A DNA stretch of 5,388 nucleotides, from assembly GCA_017440425.1 (NCBI GenBank), contig JAFSHJ010000224.1:1-5388 (forward strand), in the 5' to 3' direction. The number at the start of each line of letters is the position of its first letter. The first letter of the stretch is position 1. The DNA is from Oscillospiraceae bacterium. Its GTDB lineage: Bacteria > Bacillota > Clostridia > Oscillospirales > Ruminococcaceae. The notes below the pieces were generated by a model, which did not search any database, was not told the DNA's origin, and saw only the letters and a list, made by a program, of their open reading frames with translations. The position numbers and the translations under genes were made by a program. Positions 1 to 4,424 of the stretch are shown piece by piece.

Positions 1-112
1 GCGTCAGATAATTGGCTCTGTCAAAGAGAACAAAGGACACCAAAATCAACGCTGCCGAGGACAGCCACAGCCATTTCTCCTGCTTTGTAAAATAACCCCG
101 AAGCTTTTTCAT
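1..112 (-). CDS. pnuC: PnuC-family nicotinamide riboside/mononucleotide transporter, N-terminal fragment
   Basis: Only the first 37 codons are present; the gene continues past the left edge of the window. The protein starts MKKLRGYFTKQEKWLWLSSA, followed by a hydrophobic stretch (about residues 15-30, rich in L, V, F) and the segment FDRANYLT. This charged start, first membrane helix and FDR-NYLT junction is what I recognise from Firmicutes PnuC proteins, integral membrane facilitators that take up nicotinamide riboside or a related vitamin for NAD synthesis. The ATG is well placed: a GGAGG ribosome binding site lies at 118-122, 5 nt upstream. A promoter at 233-261 and a leader of about 114 nt precede it. 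The substrate cannot be fixed from the fragment, because PnuC relatives also carry riboflavin (PnuX) or thiamine (PnuT); the leader does not look like the FMN or TPP riboswitch that would suggest those. Confidence 0.8.
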   Translation of the reverse strand, partial: MKKLRGYFTKQEKWLWLSSAALILVSFVLFDRANYLT

Positions 113-226
113 CTTTACCTCCAAAAAAATAAGCATCCGCTGCACATCTTCAAAGACCTAACGATGTGCGAACGAATGCAAACGCATTTCACTACCCGGT
201 GGCAGATATTCTGTTTGGAATAACGC
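113..226 (-). promoter_or_regulatory. pnuC 5' leader, possibly structured
   Basis: This is the untranslated stretch between the inferred pnuC transcription start (about 226) and its ATG. Read on the minus strand it can form three local hairpins in order: CTGCC/GGTAG (192-196 with 201-205, one G-U pair), AATGC/GCATT around a 4-nt loop (175-188), and a 7-bp stem GCACATC/GATGTGC around a 14-nt loop (142-169). A run of seven U (123-129) directly abuts the GGAGG ribosome binding site. I could not match it to FMN, TPP, THF, preQ1 or the NAD-II (pnuC-motif) riboswitch consensus from memory. A regulatory role is inference from length, structure and gene context only. Confidence 0.35.
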
Positions 227-232
227 ATCCAC

Positions 233-261
233 ATTATAGCACAGCCACCGAAGAAATGCAA
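233..261 (-). promoter_or_regulatory. Promoter for pnuC
   Basis: On the minus strand there is a perfect -10 box TATAAT (233-238) preceded by TGC, giving the extended -10 pattern TGnTATAAT. A weaker -35 box TTGCAT (256-261) sits behind a 17-nt spacer. The predicted start is near 226. The -35 box begins only 5 nt after the stop codon of the preceding membrane protein gene, and no terminator lies between, so readthrough from that gene into pnuC is possible. Confidence 0.75.
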
Positions 262-266
262 GGATT

Positions 267-725
267 TTATATATCAATAATTTGCGGGATATCAGCTTCT
301 CTGTTTCGGTTTTCGTTCTTCCCAAAATCACATTTCACTTCCGCGGAGGAAGCCTGCATATTCATCAAATAATCAAAGAGAATTTTGTTGCCCTCTTTTT
401 CAATTTTCAAAAGCTGCTTGTAATATCCGTCCGTTTTGTTTTTCACCACCGGCAGCAATGGGATCGCAGCGCCCCAATAAATCACCGCAGCGGCAACAAG
501 TGCTACCCAAAATTCAATTTCACCAAACAGCGCTCTCAAAACAAAGAAAAATGCAGCGGTCAAAAGTCCCACAAAAAACAGCACCATGACCGCACCCTTC
601 ACTCCCGAAAATGGATTGCACGCAGATTCCAGATCATCTTCAACTCCAACCCATCTGATCCACTCGGAATAGGTTTTGTTTTTGTTTTTATCAAATGCCG
701 AAGCTTTCTGATAGATGTTTTCCAT
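267..725 (-). CDS. Hypothetical two-helix membrane protein
   Basis: This 152-residue protein is not recognised. The start is set at the ATG at 725, because GGAGGG (730-735) lies 4 nt upstream; an in-frame ATG five codons earlier (740) has no ribosome binding site. The N-terminal 42 residues are polar and charged (MENIYQKASAFDKNKN, then a W-rich EWIRWVGVEDD stretch). Two hydrophobic segments follow at about 43-67 and 70-94, separated by a short acidic turn (GEIE). The C-terminal 55 residues are hydrophilic and probably helical (YYKQLLKIEKEGNKILFDYL), ending in a charged tail. This suggests a small inner-membrane protein with both tails on the same side. It lies 77 nt downstream of the yfcE-like gene in the same orientation and just before the pnuC promoter. 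I see no convincing promoter of its own, so it may be transcribed with the phosphodiesterase gene. Confidence 0.75.
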   Translation of the reverse strand: MENIYQKASAFDKNKNKTYSEWIRWVGVEDDLESACNPFSGVKGAVMVLFFVGLLTAAFFFVLRALFGEIEFWVALVAAAVIYWGAAIPLLPVVKNKTDGYYKQLLKIEKEGNKILFDYLMNMQASSAEVKCDFGKNENRNREADIPQIIDI

Positions 726-802
726 AATTCCCTCCTGCAATTTTGTTTTTCTGCTTATTAAGGGGAGGGAAGTTTGCTTTCGGTTTTATGTTTTTGAAAT
801 TT

Positions 803-1291
803 TTATAACATTATTATATTTGTCAGGATCCCCGCCTTGCCCACTTCAACCACCGCATAGCTGGAGCCGCCGGTCTGGTTGCGGGATACGCTGCCGGGGC
901 AGAGAATGTAAAGCCCGTCATCGTAATCCTCTTTGGGAATGTGGGTGTGACCGTGGATGACCAGCGACGCACCCCGTGCTCTTGCTGCGTTTTTCAGCTC
1001 TCTGTCAGAATATTTTACTCCGTAGGTGTGTCCGTGGGTGAAAAACACCTTTTTGTCTCCGTGGCAAAGCTCAGCCTCGGTGGGGTCCATTGAATAAAAA
1101 TCGCAATTACCGGAGACGCTTCGCAGATCGATGTTCGGATAGAGCATACGCAGGTCTTCCACATCGCGTGCGCCGTCACCAAGGTGGAGGAAGATGCACT
1201 TTTCGTTGATGTGGCGCTGTATGATTTGGTTGGTACTCCTGAAATCGCCGTGGCTATCCGACATTATTATAAGTTTTATTGCACCCAACAT
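803..1291 (-). CDS. YfcE/MJ0936-type metallophosphodiesterase
   Basis: This 162-residue protein carries the full metal-binding set of the calcineurin-like phosphoesterase fold in its short YfcE-type form: D12 and H14 in SDSHGD, D39 in HLGDG, N62 in SGNCD, H86 in FTHGHTYG, and H113/H115 in IHGHTHIP, then the usual PGS (132-134). The length fits the family (about 155-185). Family members are cytosolic, dinuclear-metal enzymes that hydrolyse phosphodiesters in vitro; the physiological substrate is generally unknown. The ATG at 1291 gives the normal short N-terminus before the first beta strand (IKLIIMSDSHG). AAGGA lies about 11 nt upstream, slightly far for a ribosome binding site. A candidate promoter overlaps that of the divergent plus-strand operon. 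No terminator follows, so the membrane protein gene downstream may share its transcript. Function at family level is firm; a gene name such as yfcE would be by homology only. Confidence 0.92.
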   Translation of the reverse strand: MLGAIKLIIMSDSHGDFRSTNQIIQRHINEKCIFLHLGDGARDVEDLRMLYPNIDLRSVSGNCDFYSMDPTEAELCHGDKKVFFTHGHTYGVKYSDRELKNAARARGASLVIHGHTHIPKEDYDDGLYILCPGSVSRNQTGGSSYAVVEVGKAGILTNIIML

Positions 1292-1346
1292 AACTCAACG
1301 AATCCTTTCGCAAAAATGCAGATATTTTAAAATTCCGGGTCATAGT

Positions 1347-1384
1347 GCCGCCGCAAAACTAATATTATAGTATTACACGGCGGC
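1347..1384. repeat. Inverted repeat in the divergent promoter region
   Basis: Perfect 7-bp arms GCCGCCG (1347-1353) and CGGCGGC (1378-1384) flank an AT-rich 24-nt centre. Nested inside is a second short inverted repeat, TAATA (1360-1364) and TATTA (1371-1375). The right arm is followed by TTTT on the plus strand, but no plus-strand gene upstream needs a terminator. It overlaps the minus-strand -10 box and abuts the shared -35 region, a position suited to an operator; that role is inference. Confidence 0.5.
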
Positions 1385-1391
1385 TTTTCAC
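1364..1391 (-). promoter_or_regulatory. Candidate promoter for the metallophosphodiesterase gene
   Basis: On the minus strand a perfect TATAAT (1364-1369) is preceded at 16 nt by GTGAAA (1386-1391), which matches four of six positions of TTGACA. The predicted start near 1357 gives a leader of about 65 nt. Its -35 box shares five bases with the -35 box of the plus-strand promoter, so the two could not easily be occupied by RNA polymerase together. The weak -35 keeps confidence moderate. Confidence 0.5.
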
Positions 1392-1416
1392 ACTTCGGGG
1401 CGCTGCAGCATATAAT
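1387..1416 (+). promoter_or_regulatory. Promoter of the three-gene small-protein operon
   Basis: TTCACA (1387-1392, five of six consensus matches) and a perfect TATAAT (1411-1416) are separated by 18 nt, a good sigma-A-type promoter. The start would be near 1423, about 42 nt before the first ATG. The form is housekeeping-like; I see no sporulation-sigma motif in its place. Confidence 0.7.
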
Positions 1417-1464
1417 AGACCGCAGGCAGCTGCTCTGAATTTCTCAAGGGAGTGTGACAAAGCC

Positions 1465-1695
1465 ATGAAAAACGAATTTACGCCCGAACAAAAACAAATG
1501 CTTGCAGCAGCGGCAGAAAAGCTGGGCATTCCGCAGGCAAAGCTGGAGGAGAGCATCCGAAACGGCAACGTGGGGGCACTTTTGCAGGGCAATGCACGCC
1601 TTGCGGCGCTGCTCTCCGACAAAAAAATGCTGGAACAGCTGATGAATTCTCCGCAGGCACGAGCTTTGATGACCGCTCTGTTCAAAAAGAACTGA
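1465..1695 (+). CDS. Small helical hypothetical protein (operon gene 1)
   Basis: This 76-residue protein is not recognised. It is composed almost wholly of helix-favouring residues, with no membrane segment, signal peptide or cysteine. The N-terminal part (FTPEQKQMLAAAAEKLGIPQ) reads as a capped amphipathic helix; the C-terminal part (about residues 36-74) has the repeated spacing ALLQGNARLAALLSDKKMLEQLMNSP split over two helices. The pattern LLSD..MLEQLM.SPQ loosely recalls STI1-type helical repeats, but this is only a visual resemblance. The ATG at 1465 is the only reasonable start: no alternative start codon lies in frame just upstream, and AAGGGAG (1446-1452) is 12 nt away, a rather long spacing. 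It is first in a plus-strand operon, 28 nt before the next gene. Confidence 0.75.
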   Translation: MKNEFTPEQKQMLAAAAEKLGIPQAKLEESIRNGNVGALLQGNARLAALLSDKKMLEQLMNSPQARALMTALFKKN

Positions 1696-1723
1696 CTGCA
1701 CGGGCCAAAACAGGAGGCACTTG

Positions 1724-2092
1724 ATGGAGGATATTTCCAAAGCTATTGATGAGATACTCGGCTCCGACGAGGGGAGGAACAATCTCAAAAATATTGCCGC
1801 AATGTTCGGTCTTGAGCTGCCCGACGGACTCGCCGACAACTCCTCCGACGGTGCTTCCCGCACCGAGCCCTCCGCCGATATGCCCTTTGGCGGCATCGAC
1901 ATCGACACCATCTTCAAGATATCGCAGCTTATGCAAAAGCTGAACGGTGACGACGACAACACACGGCTGCTGAAGGCGCTGAGACCTCACCTTAAAAACG
2001 ACAAAAAAATTGACGAAGCCATTAAACTGCTTCGGCTCATCTCGCTTTTACCGGAGCTGAAACAGCTCGGCTTGTTTGGAGGTTTGTTGTAA
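1724..2092 (+). CDS. Helical hypothetical protein with leucine-rich C-terminus (operon gene 2)
   Basis: This 122-residue protein has no function I can name. ATG 1724 is chosen over the in-frame TTG at 1721 because AGGAGG (1712-1717) is 6 nt from the ATG but only 3 nt from the TTG. Residues 1-30 look like an amphipathic helix pair (ISKAIDEILGSDEGRNNLKN). Residues 31-58 are a polar, S/D/P-rich flexible linker. Residues 59-75 form a further short helix (IDTIFKISQLMQKL) ending in an acidic GDDDN turn. The C-terminal part (about 80-114) is a basic, leucine-rich helical hairpin (RLLKALRPHL, then KIDEAIKLLRLISLLPELKQ), followed by LGLFGGLL. I have the impression that this arrangement recurs in hypothetical proteins of Clostridia, which I cannot verify here. 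The stop overlaps the next start (TAATG), indicating translational coupling. Confidence 0.78.
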   Translation: MEDISKAIDEILGSDEGRNNLKNIAAMFGLELPDGLADNSSDGASRTEPSADMPFGGIDIDTIFKISQLMQKLNGDDDNTRLLKALRPHLKNDKKIDEAIKLLRLISLLPELKQLGLFGGLL

Positions 2093-2412
2093 TGCCCTGG
2101 CAGAAAAGCAGTTACTCCCCCGCAGAGCTCTCACGAATGCGGCAGGAGGCGGATATGCGTGCCGAAAAGATGTGGCGCAGCGCAGCCCCGGCTCCCGAAG
2201 CTGCCGATACCCCTGCGCAGGAGCAGCCTCAACCGCCATGCAATGAGAAAATCAGCACCGAACCGCCGCAGCCCGCTCGCCCCCGTCAGCAGAATCCTCC
2301 CGTGCTGTCCCTCGACAGCGACAAACTGCTGATACTTGCGCTGATTTTTTTGCTGATGAACGAAAAATGCGACAGCAAGCTGATACTTGCGCTGCTGTGG
2401 CTTATGCTTTAG
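2092..2412 (+). CDS. Hypothetical protein with Pro-rich linker and C-terminal hydrophobic hairpin (operon gene 3)
   Basis: This 106-residue protein is not recognised. It has three parts: a charged N-terminal helix (about 9-30, PAELSRMRQEADMRAEKMWR), a low-complexity linker rich in Pro, Ala and Gln (31-70), and a C-terminal pair of hydrophobic segments, LLILALIFLLM (79-89) and LILALLWLML (97-106), joined by NEKCDSK. Each segment is only 10-11 residues, short for a full membrane crossing, so they could form a re-entrant or peripheral hairpin, or mediate self-association. The segments look like a tandem duplication, with a 16-base exact DNA repeat. GGAGG (2078-2082) lies 9 nt before the ATG, which overlaps the previous stop by one base. 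The TAG stop overlaps the end of the opposing methyltransferase gene by 4 bases. Confidence 0.75.
   Translation: MPWQKSSYSPAELSRMRQEADMRAEKMWRSAAPAPEAADTPAQEQPQPPCNEKISTEPPQPARPRQQNPPVLSLDSDKLLILALIFLLMNEKCDSKLILALLWLML
2328..2394 (+). repeat. Direct repeat within operon gene 3
   Basis: The 16-mer GCTGATACTTGCGCTG occurs at 2328-2343 and again at 2379-2394, exactly 51 nt (17 codons) apart but read in a different codon context of the same frame, encoding the LLILAL and LILALL segments. It points to an internal duplication of a hydrophobic helix, or to strong selection for the same codons. Confidence 0.7.
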
Positions 2413-3176
2413 TCCTTCTCCCGCTCCTCATAAAACTGGCTGTATATGCGCTTAACTTCATCGGAAGGACCGTTTTCACCCTCCATTATAATATCCGTTT
2501 CAATGCGAAGACCCGGGTTCCCTCCTCTGCGACCCTCCAGCAGAAAAAGCCATGGCTCTGTTGCAGCACGCTGACGCACAAACCGCAGCCGTTTCGGCTC
2601 AAGGCTGTTCTCCCGCATGGCGAACATGGCATCCACAAGGCGCTCCGGCCGCAGACAGATGCAAAACCTGCCGCTGAAGCGCAGTAATCTCTTTGCCGCA
2701 GCACAAACCGAAAAGATATCGCAGCTGCCCTCGTGTCTTGCAATAACGGCTGCATCGGCGCTGCTCTTTATGCCGGTGCCTTCCGGCTTATAGGGGGGAT
2801 TGCAGGTGACCAGCTGGAATTTTCCCATTGGCAGTTGCTCCGACGTGAGCGCTGTCAGGTCCGCCTCAACGGGGAAAAAGCGGTCTTCTATGTTGTTTTT
2901 TGCTGCGGTTAGCCTCATAAGCTCCACGCCCTCATGCTGTATCTCCACGCCGTAGGTCTTTTGTGCGGCAACTCCTCTGCCGAACCACAGCATCGGTATT
3001 ATTCCGCAGCCCGAGCCCATATCGCAGGCAAACTCCGGCTTTTTTGCGCCTTTGGGCAGCGCAAAATCCGAGAGCAGCACCGCATCTGTGCCGAATTTGT
3101 GGTTTTGCGATACATAGAGCGACACTCCGCCGCCCAGATATTCGGTTGACATCCTGACTGTATCCTGCATTTCCAT
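2409..3176 (-). CDS. TrmN6/YabB-type SAM-dependent adenine-N6 methyltransferase
   Basis: This 255-residue protein is a class I S-adenosylmethionine methyltransferase of the YabB/YfiC type. It shows the family N-terminus (HKFGTDAVLLSDFA, 26-39), motif I DMGSGCGIIP (52-61) for cofactor binding, an acidic residue after the second strand (E78 in YGVEIQ), and the catalytic motif TCNPPY (124-129) typical of amino-N6-adenine methylation. E. coli YfiC/TrmN6 methylates A37 of tRNA1(Val); the RNA target here is inferred, not shown. Length matches the family (about 240-260). ATG 3176 is supported by GAGGA (3183-3187) about 6 nt upstream. In Bacillus subtilis yabB lies downstream of holB-yaaT-yabA, as here apart from the ferredoxin. 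A terminator stands just upstream and no convincing promoter follows it. The 3' end overlaps the convergent gene by 4 bases. Confidence 0.9.
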   Translation of the reverse strand: MEMQDTVRMSTEYLGGGVSLYVSQNHKFGTDAVLLSDFALPKGAKKPEFACDMGSGCGIIPMLWFGRGVAAQKTYGVEIQHEGVELMRLTAAKNNIEDRFFPVEADLTALTSEQLPMGKFQLVTCNPPYKPEGTGIKSSADAAVIARHEGSCDIFSVCAAAKRLLRFSGRFCICLRPERLVDAMFAMRENSLEPKRLRFVRQRAATEPWLFLLEGRRGGNPGLRIETDIIMEGENGPSDEVKRIYSQFYEEREKD

Positions 3177-3210
3177 TGTTTTTCCTCTTTATACAGATAA
3201 ATCCATACAC

Positions 3211-3239
3211 AAAAAGCCGCGAAACAATCGCGGCTTTTT
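3211..3239. terminator. Bidirectional intrinsic terminator after the ferredoxin gene
   Basis: A perfect 11-bp inverted repeat AAAAAGCCGCG (3211-3221) / CGCGGCTTTTT (3229-3239) encloses a 7-nt loop. The GC core of 6 bp is followed by T5 in both directions. On the minus strand it begins 23 nt after the ferredoxin stop, in the normal place to end that transcript. Nothing on the plus strand appears to need it. Confidence 0.9.
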
Positions 3240-3262
3240 GGTTTAAGAGATAACTCTTTTGA

Positions 3263-3433
3263 TTATTCAGCGTTGGGAGCTCCTACGGGGCAAACGTCTG
3301 CACATGCGCCGCACTCAATGCAAGTATCAGCATCGATTGTGTATTTACCATCGCCTTCGGAGATAGCGCTTACGGGGCACTCAGCCTCACATGCACCACA
3401 GCTGATGCACTCATCATTAATGATATATGCCAT
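3263..3433 (-). CDS. 2[4Fe-4S] bacterial-type ferredoxin
   Basis: The 56-residue product (MAYIINDECISCGACEAECP onward) has two complete cluster motifs: C9-x2-C12-x2-C15-x3-C19-P and C38-x2-C41-x2-C44-x3-C48-P. The first three cysteines of each motif plus the last of the other ligate one [4Fe-4S] cluster. Length and the internal pseudo-twofold repeat are those of clostridial ferredoxins, soluble low-potential electron carriers for enzymes such as pyruvate:ferredoxin oxidoreductase and hydrogenase. GGAGGTG (3442-3448) lies 8 nt before the ATG. It has its own promoter and terminator, so it is probably a monocistronic, strongly expressed gene, though it sits inside the holB-ricT-methyltransferase cluster. 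Its codons look simpler than those of its neighbours (many GCT, GCA, ATC, TGC), consistent with high expression. Confidence 0.96.
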   Translation of the reverse strand: MAYIINDECISCGACEAECPVSAISEGDGKYTIDADTCIECGACADVCPVGAPNAE

Positions 3434-3469
3434 TTTTGTTACACCTCCATGATATTGAATATATTTTAT

Positions 3470-3497
3470 ATTTTACCATATAATACGAAAAATTCAA
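3470..3497 (-). promoter_or_regulatory. Ferredoxin gene promoter
   Basis: On the minus strand TTGAAT (3492-3497) and TAAAAT (3470-3475) are 16 nt apart. The -10 box is preceded by TGG, giving an extended -10 (TGnTAAAAT). The predicted start near 3463 leaves a leader of about 30 nt with the ribosome binding site. The surrounding DNA (3449-3515) is very AT-rich and lies between the ricT stop and the ferredoxin gene. Confidence 0.7.
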
Positions 3498-3515
3498 GAC
3501 CTAATTTAATAATTT

Positions 3516-4379
3516 TTATTCCAGACCCTTAAATGCCTCTGCATCCTCACGGGTAATGCTGACCTGAGCATCGCGGATGAGCTTGATCTTATCCTTGTGA
3601 TACTGCCTTGAAGTTCCGTCTGCGCTCTTATCCAGATGAACGGAGAGCATTCTTGTGAGCAGGTTGAGCTCTGTCACCGTGCCTCTGCCATCGGGCGTCT
3701 GGACGTATGCGCCCACCTTGGGAGTATCTGCCAGCAGCTCTTCGTATGCCTCCTGCTCATATTTGAGACAGCACATAAGCCTGCCGCAGGTGCCGGATAT
3801 TTTGGTGGGGTTGAGGGAGATGCCCTGCTCCTTTGCCATTTTGATGGATACCGGCTGGAATTCGCCGAGGAAGGTGGCACAGCAGAGAGGTCTTCCGCAC
3901 ACACCCAGTCCGCCCATCATTTTGGCTTCGTCACGCACACCGATCTGTCTGAGCTCGATCCTTGTTCTGAACACCGATGCCAGATCTTTTACCAGCTCAC
4001 GGAAGTCAACTCTGCCCTCTGCGGTGAAATAGAACAGAATTTTGTTGCCGTCAAAGGTGTATTCCACATCCACCAGCTTCATTCCCAGCTTGTGGTTAGC
4101 TATCTTCTGCAGGCAGATATCAAAGGCGGATCTTTCCTTCTCTTTGTTCTGCTTTATCCTCTCCATATCCTCTTCCGTTGCAACACGGATGAGCTTTTTG
4201 AGGGGTTTGACGATGTTTTCATCATCCACGGTGCGGTTTGCCATTGCAACCACGCCGCATTCGATGCCTCGCACCGTCTCAACGATGACGTTCTGACCCA
4301 GCGTGATCTGTGCTCCGTCCGGATCAAAATAGTATATCTTTCCGACGTCCTTAAAGCGGACACCAATTACTTCTGCCAT
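3516..4379 (-). CDS. ricT: RicT/YaaT, PSP1-domain regulatory iron-sulfur protein
   Basis: This 287-residue protein matches YaaT/RicT of Firmicutes in length and layout. The N-terminus MAEVIGVRFKDVGKIYYFDP is typical. The PSP1 domain includes the conserved cysteine motifs CGRPLCC (161-167) and CGRLMCC (198-204). In B. subtilis RicT forms the Y-complex with RicA (YmcA) and RicF (YlbF), carries [4Fe-4S] clusters, and affects RNase Y-dependent mRNA maturation, sporulation, competence and biofilm formation. All six motif cysteines (161, 166, 167, 198, 203, 204) are intact, so cluster binding is expected. ATG 4379 has a weak ribosome binding site, AGGATGG (4389-4395), 9 nt upstream. It lies 45 nt after holB in the same direction, with no terminator between, the conserved holB-yaaT pairing. 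The RicA and RicF genes are not in this window. Confidence 0.93.
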   Translation of the reverse strand: MAEVIGVRFKDVGKIYYFDPDGAQITLGQNVIVETVRGIECGVVAMANRTVDDENIVKPLKKLIRVATEEDMERIKQNKEKERSAFDICLQKIANHKLGMKLVDVEYTFDGNKILFYFTAEGRVDFRELVKDLASVFRTRIELRQIGVRDEAKMMGGLGVCGRPLCCATFLGEFQPVSIKMAKEQGISLNPTKISGTCGRLMCCLKYEQEAYEELLADTPKVGAYVQTPDGRGTVTELNLLTRMLSVHLDKSADGTSRQYHKDKIKLIRDAQVSITREDAEAFKGLE

Positions 4380-4424
4380 AAAAGTTTACCATCCTAAACT
4401 ATGCTTCTATTTAAAGTTTCTGCC

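Noticed and set aside
192..205. T-box-like motif in the pnuC leader (CCACCGGGTAG region)
   Set aside because: It lacks the conserved T-box core and the specifier stem, and the orientation is wrong for the conserved GGUGG-type segment.
282..761. Plus-strand open frame (159 codons) opposite the membrane protein gene
   Set aside because: The minus-strand frame has a strong ribosome binding site and sensible hydrophobic segments; the plus-strand product is a basic, Phe/His-rich sequence with no start signal.
1347..1388. Intrinsic terminator reading on the plus strand (GCCGCCG...CGGCGGC followed by TTTT)
   Set aside because: There is no plus-strand gene upstream, the loop is 24 nt, the T-run is only four, and the element lies inside a divergent promoter region; an operator-like repeat is more likely.
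1444..1990. Overlapping minus-strand open frames across operon genes 1 and 2
   Set aside because: They are Ser/Ala/Cys-rich translations without ribosome binding sites, opposite two plus-strand genes that have a promoter, start signals and coupled spacing.
3636..4397. Plus-strand open frame (253 codons) opposite ricT
   Set aside because: It lies almost wholly within ricT, has no ribosome binding site and no recognisable domain; the minus-strand RicT with its two conserved cysteine motifs explains the region.
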